A stretch of 64,000 nucleotides of DNA from NCBI GenBank assembly GCA_028284005.1, contig JANQSO010000007.1:310001-374000 (forward strand), read 5' to 3'. The translations under genes were made by a program, and so were the position numbers. The DNA comes from Flavobacteriaceae bacterium. Lineage in GTDB: Bacteria; Bacteroidota; Bacteroidia; Flavobacteriales; Flavobacteriaceae. Numbering within the stretch: the stretch's first letter is position 1; each line of letters starts with the position of its first letter. The notes under the pieces are model-generated. The model was not told where the DNA came from, made no database searches, and was given only the letters and a program-made list of their open reading frames with translations. Below are positions 27,552 to 36,715 of this stretch, piece after piece.

Positions 27552-28756
27552 AATTTTCACTTAAAAAACTGGGACCCGGTTTTCTATTTGCCGGGGCGGC
27601 TATTGGTGTTTCGCACCTGGTACAATCCACCCGCGCCGGTGCAGATTTTGGTTTTGGGCTGTTATGGGCCCTATTACTTATAAATACTGTAAAGTATCCT
27701 TTCTTTGAATTTGGACCTCGTTATGCATCGGCAACCGGAGAAAGCCTCCTTGCCGGATATAAAAAATTAGGTAAAGGGGTATTAATAGCATACTTCGTGA
27801 TCACTTTTGCTACAATGTTCACAATTCAAACTGCAGTAACTATTGTGACAGCCGGAATTGCATCCTCCTTATTTGGGAGCGGGTCTGTAGTGTTTTGGAC
27901 CGCTGTTATTACCGGAATTTGTTTTACCATACTAATTATTGGAAGGTATAAGATTCTGGATTCATTGATGAAGATCATTATTCTCTGCCTGACCTTAAGC
28001 ACTATTATTGCAGTAGTACTTGCCATAAAACCCGAAACCTCTATAAGCATATCGCAGGTAATTCCAACTGAAGCGGCTTCAGTTGCATTTTTAATTGCAT
28101 TTATGGGCTGGATGCCTGCACCATTGGACATTTCTATTTGGCACTCCATCTGGACAGTTGAAAAAAAGAAGTTAAACCCTTCAATCACTTCGGAACAATC
28201 CCGCTTTGACTTTAACATAGGTTATATCACTACAACGATCCTGGCTATTGGGTTTTTATCTCTTGGTGCATTAGTATTATTTGGCACAGGGGAAAGTTTT
28301 TCTCCAAAAGGTGGAGAATTTGCAAATCAATTGATCTCAATGTATACATTTAGTTTAGGAGACGGAGCTAAAATCATCATTGGTATCGCAGCATTAACGA
28401 CTATGTTTAGTACGACACTGACCACTCTGGATGCCTCTCCAAGGGTCATGAACAGTACTACAGGGATTTTAACCGGAAAACCACTAAAAAGGGGTTATTT
28501 GGCCTGGCTTTTAATTTTAGTGTTTGGAACGCTTGCCATCTTTTTCTTTTTTATTTCTGAAATGGGACTTCTTATAAAAATTGCCACTATTCTATCATTT
28601 TTAACGGCTCCGTTCTATGCCATAGTGAATTACAGGCTTCTTACCGGAAAACACACGCCAAAAGAGGCACGACCTTCAAAGTTTTTAAAGATATACAGTA
28701 TCATTTCCATAGTGGTTCTAATTGCGTTCAGTATCTGGTATCTCACCACATTGTAA
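27548..28756 (+). CDS. Nramp-family transporter with altered metal-binding motifs
   Basis: A 402-residue protein with 11 or so membrane helices and the overall Nramp (SLC11) pattern: LGPGFLF at the start of helix 1 and GWMPAPLDISIWHS in helix 6. The canonical helix 1 motif DPGN aligns with Gly20-Val21-Ser22-His23, and the helix 6 motif MPH reads Met189-Pro190-Ala191. The residues that normally hold Mn/Fe are therefore absent, so divalent transition-metal uptake is doubtful. The start is a TTG overlapping the sigma factor stop. Confidence 0.78.
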   Translation: MKFSLKKLGPGFLFAGAAIGVSHLVQSTRAGADFGFGLLWALLLINTVKYPFFEFGPRYASATGESLLAGYKKLGKGVLIAYFVITFATMFTIQTAVTIVTAGIASSLFGSGSVVFWTAVITGICFTILIIGRYKILDSLMKIIILCLTLSTIIAVVLAIKPETSISISQVIPTEAASVAFLIAFMGWMPAPLDISIWHSIWTVEKKKLNPSITSEQSRFDFNIGYITTTILAIGFLSLGALVLFGTGESFSPKGGEFANQLISMYTFSLGDGAKIIIGIAALTTMFSTTLTTLDASPRVMNSTTGILTGKPLKRGYLAWLLILVFGTLAIFFFFISEMGLLIKIATILSFLTAPFYAIVNYRLLTGKHTPKEARPSKFLKIYSIISIVVLIAFSIWYLTTL

Positions 28757-28780
28757 TACTGTTCTTTTAGGTATTCTTCG

Positions 28781-28788
28781 TACCTTTG
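28781..28788 (+). promoter_or_regulatory. -7 element for lipA
   Basis: TACCTTTG matches TAnnTTTG and ends 9 nt before the lipA ATG, predicting a leader of only a few bases. Confidence 0.5.
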
Positions 28789-28797
28789 TGGATTCTT

Positions 28798-29670
28798 ATG
28801 AGTACAGATACAATTAATGCCCAAAAACCGTCACCAAAGCCAAAATGGCTACGGGTGAAGTTGCCCACAGGTAAGAAATATACCGAATTACGTGGCCTCG
28901 TAGATAAATATAGCTTACATACCATTTGCACCTCCGGAAGCTGCCCGAATATGGGTGAATGCTGGACAGAAGGTACCGCTACCTTTATGATCTTAGGAAA
29001 TATTTGTACACGTTCCTGTGGTTTTTGTGGTGTAAAGACCGGAAGGCCGGAAACAGTGGATTGGGACGAACCCGAAAAAGTAGCCCGTTCTATTAAGCTT
29101 ATGAATATTAAACATGCGGTGGTCACTTCTGTAGACCGGGATGACCTGAAAGATATGGGATCTATTATTTGGGCAGAAACTGTAAAAGCTATCCGCCGAA
29201 TGAATCCTGAAACAACTCTTGAAACTTTAATTCCCGATTTTCAAGGTGTTACCAGAAATATTGACCGGATTATCGCAGTAAAACCGGAAGTTGTCTCACA
29301 TAATATGGAAACCGTAAAAAGGTTAACACGTGAAGTACGCATACAGGCCAAATATGAGCGTAGTTTAGAGGTTTTAAGATATCTAAAAGAGCAAGGCATC
29401 GAACGTACAAAAAGCGGTATTATGCTGGGGTTGGGTGAAACCGAAGCCGAAGTTCTTCAAACCATGCAGGACCTTCGCAATGTTGGGCTCGATATTGTAA
29501 CCCTTGGACAATACCTGCAGCCTTCCAAAAAGCACCTGCCGGTCAAAGAGTTCATAGTACCTGAGCAATTTCAAAAATATGAGAAAATAGGTTTGGAAAT
29601 AGGCTTTCGCCATGTGGAAAGCGGAGCTTTGGTACGTTCTTCATACAAAGCTCAAAAGCATCTTACATAA
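28798..29670 (+). CDS. lipA: Lipoyl synthase
   Basis: LipA inserts sulfur into octanoyl groups on lipoyl domains (radical SAM). The 290-residue protein has both cluster motifs: the auxiliary C-x4-C-x5-C ([12 protein letters not shown]) and the radical [11 protein letters not shown]. The RSSY motif near the C-terminus is present. The ATG at 28798 was preferred to an in-frame start at 28786, which lies inside the promoter element. gap follows 12 bp later. Confidence 0.96.
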   Translation: MSTDTINAQKPSPKPKWLRVKLPTGKKYTELRGLVDKYSLHTICTSGSCPNMGECWTEGTATFMILGNICTRSCGFCGVKTGRPETVDWDEPEKVARSIKLMNIKHAVVTSVDRDDLKDMGSIIWAETVKAIRRMNPETTLETLIPDFQGVTRNIDRIIAVKPEVVSHNMETVKRLTREVRIQAKYERSLEVLRYLKEQGIERTKSGIMLGLGETEAEVLQTMQDLRNVGLDIVTLGQYLQPSKKHLPVKEFIVPEQFQKYEKIGLEIGFRHVESGALVRSSYKAQKHLT

Positions 29671-29682
29671 CGATACTAATTC

Positions 29683-30681
29683 ATGGAAAGAACTATCAAA
29701 ATAGGAATTAACGGTTTTGGCCGTATAGGGAGAAATCTTTTTAGGTTATTGATCCGTCATCCTAATATAGAAGTTGTTGCCGTGAATGATATTTCAGACA
29801 CTAAAACACTTAGCCATTTACTGAAATATGATAGTATTCATGGGGTTTTGCATGAAAATATAGCTTATTCGGAAAAAAGCATGACCGTTGCAGGTAAAAC
29901 AATTCGATTCTCTTCTGAAAAGGATATTAAAGCAATTGAATGGGGAACTATAGATTTTGTAATAGAATGTTCGGGAAAATTCAAACAACGTAAGGAACTG
30001 GAGAATCACCTGAAAAATGGGGCCAAAAGAGTAATCTTATCCGTACCTCCCATAGAAGATGACATAAAAACGGTTGTTTGTGGTGTTAACGACTCTATTT
30101 TAAGTTCTAACGACAAGATCGTATCAAATGCGTCCTGTACCACCAATAATGCAGCTCCCATGCTAAAGATCATCAATGAGCTGTGTGGTATTGAACAAGC
30201 CTATATAACAACGGTACACTCTTACACTACAGATCAAAGTCTACACGATCAACCCCATAGAGACCTACGCAGGGCAAGAGCAGCCGGGCAATCTATTGTC
30301 CCCACAACTACGGGGGCTGCCAAAGCATTAACCAAAATTTTTCCTGAATTGGCTTCTGCTATAGGAGGCTGCGGTATACGGGTTCCGGTTCCCAACGGAT
30401 CCTTAACAGATATAACCTTAAACGTTAAGGAAGAGGTTTCCATCGAAGCTGTCAATACTGCATTCAAAAGGGCCTCGGAGCACGAACTAAAAGGAATACT
30501 TCAATATACCGAGGACCCTATTGTATCGATAGATATTGTTGGAAATGCACATTCCTGCATTTTTGATGCCGGAATGACCTCAGTTATAGGCAAAATGGTT
30601 AAAATCATTGGTTGGTACGACAATGAGATAGGATATTCTTCAAGAATTGTCGATTTAATCCTACAATTTTCCAATAAATAG
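29683..30681 (+). CDS. gap: Glyceraldehyde-3-phosphate dehydrogenase
   Basis: A 332-residue phosphorylating GAPDH. The nucleotide-binding motif INGFGRIGR, the NAD-type Asp in AVNDIS, and the catalytic Cys in SNASCTTNN are all present, as are HSYTTDQ and the C-terminal WYDNEIGYS. It catalyses oxidation of glyceraldehyde-3-phosphate in glycolysis or the reverse reaction. It sits directly behind lipA. Another gap copy may exist elsewhere, as is usual in flavobacteria; this window shows one. Confidence 0.95.
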   Translation: MERTIKIGINGFGRIGRNLFRLLIRHPNIEVVAVNDISDTKTLSHLLKYDSIHGVLHENIAYSEKSMTVAGKTIRFSSEKDIKAIEWGTIDFVIECSGKFKQRKELENHLKNGAKRVILSVPPIEDDIKTVVCGVNDSILSSNDKIVSNASCTTNNAAPMLKIINELCGIEQAYITTVHSYTTDQSLHDQPHRDLRRARAAGQSIVPTTTGAAKALTKIFPELASAIGGCGIRVPVPNGSLTDITLNVKEEVSIEAVNTAFKRASEHELKGILQYTEDPIVSIDIVGNAHSCIFDAGMTSVIGKMVKIIGWYDNEIGYSSRIVDLILQFSNK

Positions 30682-30732
30682 CCCTCATTATCGAGGAAAT
30701 GACTATATTTATCGCCGAAGTACATAAGATAG

Positions 30733-32985
30733 ATGAATAGTATTCCCCTAAAATACAAGATATTATTCCCCGTTCTGTTCTGTTTTTTTTTCTTATCCGC
30801 GATAAATGCGCAAGGAAAAAAGCAGGATACTATTTCCCTTATAAAAAATTATCAGGTTGAAGCAGGGCAGGCTATTGTTGTACATGATTTTGAACTGGCT
30901 ATCACTAATTTGGCGAAAGCCAACAAGCTAGTGTCCAATATCGATGATCATTTGCTAAAAGCTGATCTTCAACTGGATGGAGCGGAGTTATATTATTATA
31001 TTGAGAATTATGAAAAAGCGGCTTCCGAAATACGGAAAGCTATTCCAATCATAAAACAATCCAATGACAAAAGTGAGTTAGCCAAAGCTTATAACCTTTT
31101 TGGGCTGATCCTTACAAGGACAGGGGATTTTGAAGAAGCCGAAAGATATTTTAAGGATGCAGATTCTATCTTCACGCAACAAAACGATGAAAAAAATCAG
31201 GCCAATGTTATCCTGGGAAGGGGGATTCTCGAATTAAAAAGAGGAAACCTAAAAAGCTCGGTAAATTATCTTGATGCCGGAATACCACTATTTATAAGTA
31301 ATGGCTTGTCGTATCAGGAAGCACTCTCGTATCTTAACAAAGCTTCCGCATTATTGGACATTGAAGAAGGAGAGGTTAAAAACAACCTTGAACTCGCTAA
31401 AGCTTCATTAGCAAAAGCTCTGGCAATCGTTAATGCGAATTCCTATACAAAACTTAAGATAGAAAGTTATAAGATCTCTTCCCGAATTGCGCTAAAAGAA
31501 AACAGAGTCTTCGAAGCCGAAAACTACCTAATCTTGTATGCTGAAAAAAAGGATTCCATAAATCAGGTTTTCTTTACCGCATTGTCAAAAGGAGTTGAAA
31601 CCGAGGCAAATGTAGGTGACCTAAATGAGATCATTGCAACACAACAGGATGATCTGGATAAAAAACAAAAATCCATTAATTTCGGTAAAATGACCACCGG
31701 TCTGAGTATTGCATTGATTGTGATCTTATCTCTTTTAACATTGTCATTATATAAAAACAACAATTTACGTGCAAAGGCAAATGAATTGTTGCAGGATAAA
31801 AATAACGAACTACTACTGGCTAAGGAAAAAGCAGAAAAAGCATCTCTTGCCAAAGCTCAGTTTCTTTCTACCATTACCCACGAATTGCGTACTCCGTTAT
31901 ATGCTGTAACTGGGCTTACTCATTTGTTATTGGAAGAAGACCCCAAACCGCATCAAAAAGAGCACCTAAACTCTTTAAAGTTCTCCGGGGAATACCTCTT
32001 ATCGCTTATTAATAATATCCTTGATCTTAATAAGTTGGAAGCCAATAAGGTTGAGATCGAAAAAACAACCTTCTCTATCAAAAAGCGTATCAATGATGTA
32101 CTGATTGCTTTGAAGAAATCTGCAGATGACAGGAAGAACAACATACATTTTGAATTTGATGAAAATATTCCGGATAAGCTAGTTGGAGATCCGTTAAAGC
32201 TCTCACAGGTATTGATCAACCTGGTGGGTAACTCGGTAAAATTTACTCAAAATGGAGATGTCTTTGTTCGGGTTAGTAAGTTGGACCAAACAGATAGTAA
32301 AGTTTCTCTCCACTTTGAGATAGAAGATAACGGAGTAGGTATCTCGAAGAAAAAACAAAAAAGTATATTCGAAACTTTTTCTCAAGCTTCGCTCCAGATC
32401 AATAGAAAATTTGGAGGTACCGGTCTGGGGCTTTCTATCGTTAAAAACCTGTTGGAACTTATGGGAAGCAGGATCCATTTAGAAAGCCAGCTGGGAAAAG
32501 GGTCTAAGTTTTGGTTCAATATTAATTTTGATATTGCTGAAGAATTAAGAGAAGATACAAATCCAAACAATATTATCTACGATGTAGATTATGTTGCACT
32601 TGAGAACAGAAGGGTCCTGGTTGTTGAAGACAACAAAATTAACCAAATGATCACGAAAAAGATCCTCGAAAAGAACAAGATGAATTGTATGGTAGCTGAT
32701 AATGGAATAGATGCCATAAAATTGATCAAAGAAAATACTTTCGATGTAATTCTAATGGATATCCATATGCCGGGAATAAGTGGTATTGAAGCGACACAGA
32801 GAATTAGAAAGTTTGATAAGAACCTTCCTATTATAGCATTAACCGCAGTAACTATTGATGAAAATCTGGATGATTTTTATCGTGCAGGTTTCAATGAAAT
32901 TATTCCAAAACCTTTTAAAACCGAAGAGTTCTTCGAAAAGATCTATCGTACACTTGAAGGCAGAAAATTTCCGGTAGGTAGTTAA
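30733..32985 (+). CDS. Hybrid histidine kinase with TPR sensor region and receiver domain
   Basis: A 750-residue protein: signal peptide (about 1-27), a periplasmic TPR-like helical array (about 35-290), one membrane helix (about 320-341), a coiled coil, a HisKA domain with phospho-acceptor His383 (THELRTP), a HATPase_c domain with the N box and GGTGLGLS, and a C-terminal receiver with Asp676 (MDIHMPG). No Hpt or DNA-binding domain is fused and no partner regulator is adjacent. It likely relays a periplasmic signal through an unlinked Hpt protein. Its 3' end overlaps lpxK by 4 bp. Confidence 0.92.
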   Translation: MNSIPLKYKILFPVLFCFFFLSAINAQGKKQDTISLIKNYQVEAGQAIVVHDFELAITNLAKANKLVSNIDDHLLKADLQLDGAELYYYIENYEKAASEIRKAIPIIKQSNDKSELAKAYNLFGLILTRTGDFEEAERYFKDADSIFTQQNDEKNQANVILGRGILELKRGNLKSSVNYLDAGIPLFISNGLSYQEALSYLNKASALLDIEEGEVKNNLELAKASLAKALAIVNANSYTKLKIESYKISSRIALKENRVFEAENYLILYAEKKDSINQVFFTALSKGVETEANVGDLNEIIATQQDDLDKKQKSINFGKMTTGLSIALIVILSLLTLSLYKNNNLRAKANELLQDKNNELLLAKEKAEKASLAKAQFLSTITHELRTPLYAVTGLTHLLLEEDPKPHQKEHLNSLKFSGEYLLSLINNILDLNKLEANKVEIEKTTFSIKKRINDVLIALKKSADDRKNNIHFEFDENIPDKLVGDPLKLSQVLINLVGNSVKFTQNGDVFVRVSKLDQTDSKVSLHFEIEDNGVGISKKKQKSIFETFSQASLQINRKFGGTGLGLSIVKNLLELMGSRIHLESQLGKGSKFWFNINFDIAEELREDTNPNNIIYDVDYVALENRRVLVVEDNKINQMITKKILEKNKMNCMVADNGIDAIKLIKENTFDVILMDIHMPGISGIEATQRIRKFDKNLPIIALTAVTIDENLDDFYRAGFNEIIPKPFKTEEFFEKIYRTLEGRKFPVGS

Positions 32986-33995
32986 CCTTTTTTATGGTTT
33001 TCAATCCTATTAAATATAGTTTCCTTGAAGAATTCCTCCTGTTCGTTTAAAATCAACACTTTTATTGGCAGATAGTACAAAGCAAACTTTTCCAGCTTTG
33101 GTTGTAAACGCATATAATCCTTTTCTGTAGTTAGTATAATTTCCTTTTGTTTCAATTTTTTTATATCGGAATCACTAAAATGGTGATGATCCGGAAATTT
33201 TTCATGCGTAAACCTAAACTGCTTTCTTTTAAGAAATGCAACCAGGGGTTCCGGTTTTGCGATCCCCGTAACCAGTGTAAAAGATTTATCCTGTAGATAG
33301 TGAATTGATAAAGTTTCGGAAACACCGTAAATTAGTTTATCATACCCAATTTTCGAAAAGTATATTTTTTGATGCGGCAGTAGATTCAACCGAAATTGAA
33401 TTTCCTGAATCTTTGCATAAGGAGCCCCTTCCGGGCATTTGGTCACTACTATGATATCTGCTCGTTTCGAACCACTTCTCGCTTCCCGCAAATTACCGGT
33501 AGGAAGTATATAATCTTCAATATACAAGTCGTCATAAGAAGTCAAAAGGATATTAGTGGATGCCTTCACTTTTCTATGCTGAAATGCATCATCCAACAAA
33601 ATAACATCTGCCTTAGACCTTAGCTTCTCAATCCCCTCTCTTCTATTAGCGCATACAACGACAGTGACTTTTGGAAAGTTTTGTTTGAACTGAAGCGGCT
33701 CATCCCCTACTTCTTCTGCAGTACTATTTATAAAAACTTCACGGAAGCCTTTAGTCCTCCTTTTATAACCTCTGCTCAAAATAGCAAGCTCGTAATCCTC
33801 TTTCAGAAAGGAAACCAGGTATTGGATCATTGGAGATTTTCCCGTTCCGCCGGTTGTAAGGTTACCTACACAAATAATTGGGATCTTATACGTTCGGCTT
33901 TCCAACCATCCCCGGTCATAAAAATAGTTTCGTAGCCACGTTATGCCTCCATACAATATTGAAAAGGGGAAAAGGATTTTTCTAAGCAAGTTCAT
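32982..33995 (-). CDS. lpxK: Tetraacyldisaccharide 4'-kinase
   Basis: LpxK phosphorylates the 4' position of the lipid A disaccharide at the inner membrane. The 337-residue protein has an N-terminal hydrophobic segment, the P-loop GNLTTGGTGKSP, a DDAFQHR motif and the TGIAKP region near 240. Length is typical. It stands alone on the minus strand, divergent from the Nif3-like gene. Confidence 0.93.
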   Translation of the reverse strand: MNLLRKILFPFSILYGGITWLRNYFYDRGWLESRTYKIPIICVGNLTTGGTGKSPMIQYLVSFLKEDYELAILSRGYKRRTKGFREVFINSTAEEVGDEPLQFKQNFPKVTVVVCANRREGIEKLRSKADVILLDDAFQHRKVKASTNILLTSYDDLYIEDYILPTGNLREARSGSKRADIIVVTKCPEGAPYAKIQEIQFRLNLLPHQKIYFSKIGYDKLIYGVSETLSIHYLQDKSFTLVTGIAKPEPLVAFLKRKQFRFTHEKFPDHHHFSDSDIKKLKQKEIILTTEKDYMRLQPKLEKFALYYLPIKVLILNEQEEFFKETIFNRIENHKKG

Positions 33996-34039
33996 ATAAC
34001 GAAAGTAACTTTTTTATCTTTACCGTAAAATACAAAACG

Positions 34040-35134
34040 ATGAAGGTAAAAGAAGTTGTACAATTATTTGAAGAGTTTGCACCACAAAGTTATGCGGAAG
34101 GTTTTGATAATACCGGGCTTTTGGTAGGTAATGCAAATACAGTTGTTACGGGAGTGTTGGTAACACTTGACACCCTGGAAAGTGTAGTCGATGAAGCTCT
34201 CGAGAATAATTGCAACCTCATTGTTAGTTTTCACCCCATTGTATTTTCCGGCCTAAAAAAATTGACAGGAAAAACCTATGTGGAACGAGTAGTACAAAAA
34301 GCGATCAAACACGATATTGCCATTTTCGCCATTCATACCGCATTGGATAATGCCTGGAATGGAGTAAATGCGGTGATCTGTGAAAAACTCAAATTAAAGA
34401 ACCGGAAAATATTGATCCCCCAAAAGGAAACCATCAAAAAACTTATCACTTTTGTTCCATCCGCAGAGGCAAACAACGTTCGTGAAGCACTATTTGCAGC
34501 AGGAGCCGGTGAAATTGGAAATTACACCAATTGCAGTTTTAATGTTGTTGGAAAAGGGAGTTTTAATGGTAATGAAGCGTCCAATCCAACAATTGGTGTT
34601 CAAGGTGAAACCCATTTTGAAGAAGAAGTTCAAATTGGAGTTACATTTCAAAAACATTTGGAAGCTTCGGTACTAAAAGCACTGTTCAATGCACATCCCT
34701 ATGAAGAAATCGCTTACGAAATCACAACACTCGAAAATACCAACCAGCATATCGGTATGGGTATGATTGGTGAATTGGCTGCGCCGGTTTCAGAAAAAGA
34801 ATTTTTGCAAAGTTTAAAAGAGACTATGAAAACCGGGTGTGTGAGACATTCTGAATTTCTTAATACATCCATTAAAAAGGTTGCTGTATTGGGTGGAAGC
34901 GGTAGCTTTGCAATTGAAGCTGCCAAACGTGCAGGAGCAGATGTGTTTGTGAGTGCAGATTTTAAATACCATGATTTTTTTAAAGCGGAAAAGTCCATTC
35001 TTTTAGCAGATATAGGCCATTATGAGAGTGAACAATTCACAAAAGACCTTTTAGTTGCCGTGCTTAACAAAAAAATCACTAATTTTGCAGTCGTTTTATC
35101 GCAAATAAACACCAATCCTATTAGTTATTTTTAA
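34040..35134 (+). CDS. Nif3-like dinuclear metal center protein
   Basis: A 364-residue member of the Nif3/YqfO family with the two-half metal domain and the central CutA1/PII-like insertion (about 125-235) seen in the long form. Metal ligands are seen as VSFHPIVF, FAIHTALDN, and the C-terminal DIGHYESEQ. The family is sometimes annotated as GTP cyclohydrolase I type 2, but the true function is uncertain. It is followed by the coiled-coil gene with a 3-bp gap, an association common in flavobacteria. Confidence 0.9.
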   Translation: MKVKEVVQLFEEFAPQSYAEGFDNTGLLVGNANTVVTGVLVTLDTLESVVDEALENNCNLIVSFHPIVFSGLKKLTGKTYVERVVQKAIKHDIAIFAIHTALDNAWNGVNAVICEKLKLKNRKILIPQKETIKKLITFVPSAEANNVREALFAAGAGEIGNYTNCSFNVVGKGSFNGNEASNPTIGVQGETHFEEEVQIGVTFQKHLEASVLKALFNAHPYEEIAYEITTLENTNQHIGMGMIGELAAPVSEKEFLQSLKETMKTGCVRHSEFLNTSIKKVAVLGGSGSFAIEAAKRAGADVFVSADFKYHDFFKAEKSILLADIGHYESEQFTKDLLVAVLNKKITNFAVVLSQINTNPISYF

Positions 35135-35137
35135 GAT

Positions 35138-35920
35138 ATGGCAGCAAAAGCAGAACATACAGTAGAAGAAAAGTTAAGGGCTTTATTCGATCTACAACTA
35201 ATCGATTCTCGTATAGATGAAATCCGCAATGTACGTGGAGAACTTCCTTTAGAAGTTGAAGACCTGGAAGATGAAGTAGCCGGAATGAATACACGTCTTG
35301 AAAAATTGAATACCGACCTGGAGGTAATTGAAGACGACATCAAAGGAAAGAAAAACCTGATCGAAGAAGCAAAAGCTTTAATTAAAAAATATACTACCCA
35401 ACAGGATAATGTTCGTAATAACCGTGAATACAATTCTTTGAGCAAAGAAATTGAATTCCAGGAACTGGAGATCCAACTGGCAGAAAAGCACATTAAAGAA
35501 TTTAAAGCGCAAATCGAACAAAAGAAACAGGTTATAGAAGAAACCAAAGAACGCTTAAAAGAACGTGAAGAGCACTTAAAGCATAAGCAAGGTGAACTAA
35601 ACGAGATCCTTTCAGAAACCGAAAAAGAAGAAAAAGCGTTGATCAAAAAGTCTGAATCTTTTGAAAAACAGATCGAAGAGCGTTTAGTAAAAGCCTACAA
35701 AAGAATTCGCACCAATGTAAAAAATGGGTTGGCTGTAGTAGCAGTTGAGCGTGGTGCTTCAGGAGGTTCATTCTTCACTATTCCTCCACAGGTACAAATG
35801 GAAATTGCATCTCGTAAAAAGATCATTACCGATGAGCACAGTGGAAGGATTTTGGTAGATCCTGAATTAGCAAATGAAGAAAAAGAAAAAATGGAGAAGT
35901 TATTTGCTAAAGTAAAATAA
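35138..35920 (+). CDS. Coiled-coil protein of the DUF164/zinc-ribbon family, zinc ligands lost
   Basis: A 260-residue protein with a long antiparallel coiled coil (about 10-185) and a C-terminal domain shaped like the zf-RING_7 ribbon. The family usually has two CxxC pairs there; here they read Ser208-Gly-Gly-Ser211 before FFTIPPQ and Asp232-Glu-His-Ser235 before GRILVDP. The fold is therefore probably kept without zinc. Related proteins are implicated in nucleic-acid or secretion roles, but none is proven here. It follows the Nif3-like gene and ends at a terminator. Confidence 0.83.
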   Translation: MAAKAEHTVEEKLRALFDLQLIDSRIDEIRNVRGELPLEVEDLEDEVAGMNTRLEKLNTDLEVIEDDIKGKKNLIEEAKALIKKYTTQQDNVRNNREYNSLSKEIEFQELEIQLAEKHIKEFKAQIEQKKQVIEETKERLKEREEHLKHKQGELNEILSETEKEEKALIKKSESFEKQIEERLVKAYKRIRTNVKNGLAVVAVERGASGGSFFTIPPQVQMEIASRKKIITDEHSGRILVDPELANEEKEKMEKLFAKVK

Positions 35921-35942
35921 ACATTCCCAATTAATCTATAAC

Positions 35943-35973
35943 AAGGCCCTTACAAAATGTGAGGGCTTTTTTT
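35943..35973 (+). terminator. Intrinsic terminator after the coiled-coil gene
   Basis: A 9-bp stem (35946-35954 with 35958-35966, one G-T pair), a 3-base loop and a run of seven T. Confidence 0.8.
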
Positions 35974-36027
35974 ATTACATTTTGTGAAAGGATTTTAAAT
36001 ACAATCCGACATTTTAAAAAAATTGCT

Positions 36028-36711
36028 ATGAAAAAGTATACTCTTTTATTTGCAGCTACCTTGTTATTTGCTTTTACAGGAGCTTGTAAACCTTCCAATG
36101 AAAAAAACAAAGAAGCAGAAGCTATTGCTCAAAAAGAGATTGTTCCCGTACAGGTAGAAATGGTGAATGGCATGAAACGTGCTTACTTTGCCAGTGGTTG
36201 CTTTTGGTGTGTTGAAGCCATTTACGAAAGTGTAAGAGGAGTAAAAGAATCTATCTCCGGCTATAGTGGCGGACATACTAAGAATCCAACCTACGAAGAG
36301 AGCAATACCGGACGTACCGGACATGCGGAAGCGGTTGAAATTATTTACGACCCAAAAGTAGTGAGTTTTGCCACCCTGGTAGATGTCTATTTCGGTTCCC
36401 AAAATATCACGCAGGTAAATGGACAAGGGCCGGACAGAGGTTCACAATACAGGTCCATCATATTTTATCAGAACGATGAAGAAAAGAAGATCATTGATGA
36501 AAAAATTGCTGCCCTGAATGCTACATTGGGAGACCAAAAAGTAGCAGCGCAGGTACTACCTTTCCAAAAATTCTGGGATGCAGAAGGGTATCACCAAAAT
36601 TATGAAAAACTAAACCCCAACAATCCCTATATTAGAAATGTATCTATTCCCAGGTTGAAAAGGTTTCAGGAGAAATTTCCTCATTTACTAAAAAAAGGAG
36701 CAAAGCACTAG
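36028..36711 (+). CDS. msrA: Peptide-methionine (S)-S-oxide reductase, exported lipoprotein form
   Basis: MsrA reduces methionine-S-sulfoxide in proteins. The 227-residue form has a lipoprotein signal with lipobox Cys20 (FTGAC), a linker, and an MsrA domain with the catalytic GCFWC (Cys58 and Cys61), GYSGG, and the GQGPDRGSQYRS region. It should act in the periplasm or at the outer membrane, repairing envelope proteins. The open frame begins at 35959 but the lipoprotein signal fixes the ATG at 36028. msrB is not adjacent. Confidence 0.93.
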   Translation: MKKYTLLFAATLLFAFTGACKPSNEKNKEAEAIAQKEIVPVQVEMVNGMKRAYFASGCFWCVEAIYESVRGVKESISGYSGGHTKNPTYEESNTGRTGHAEAVEIIYDPKVVSFATLVDVYFGSQNITQVNGQGPDRGSQYRSIIFYQNDEEKKIIDEKIAALNATLGDQKVAAQVLPFQKFWDAEGYHQNYEKLNPNNPYIRNVSIPRLKRFQEKFPHLLKKGAKH

Positions 36712-36715
36712 GTTT

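Noticed and set aside
35131-35646. A long open frame on the minus strand, opposite the coiled-coil gene
   Set aside because: The Ser-rich translation is the antisense of a coiled-coil (Glu/Lys-rich) gene and has no family-like motif or start context.
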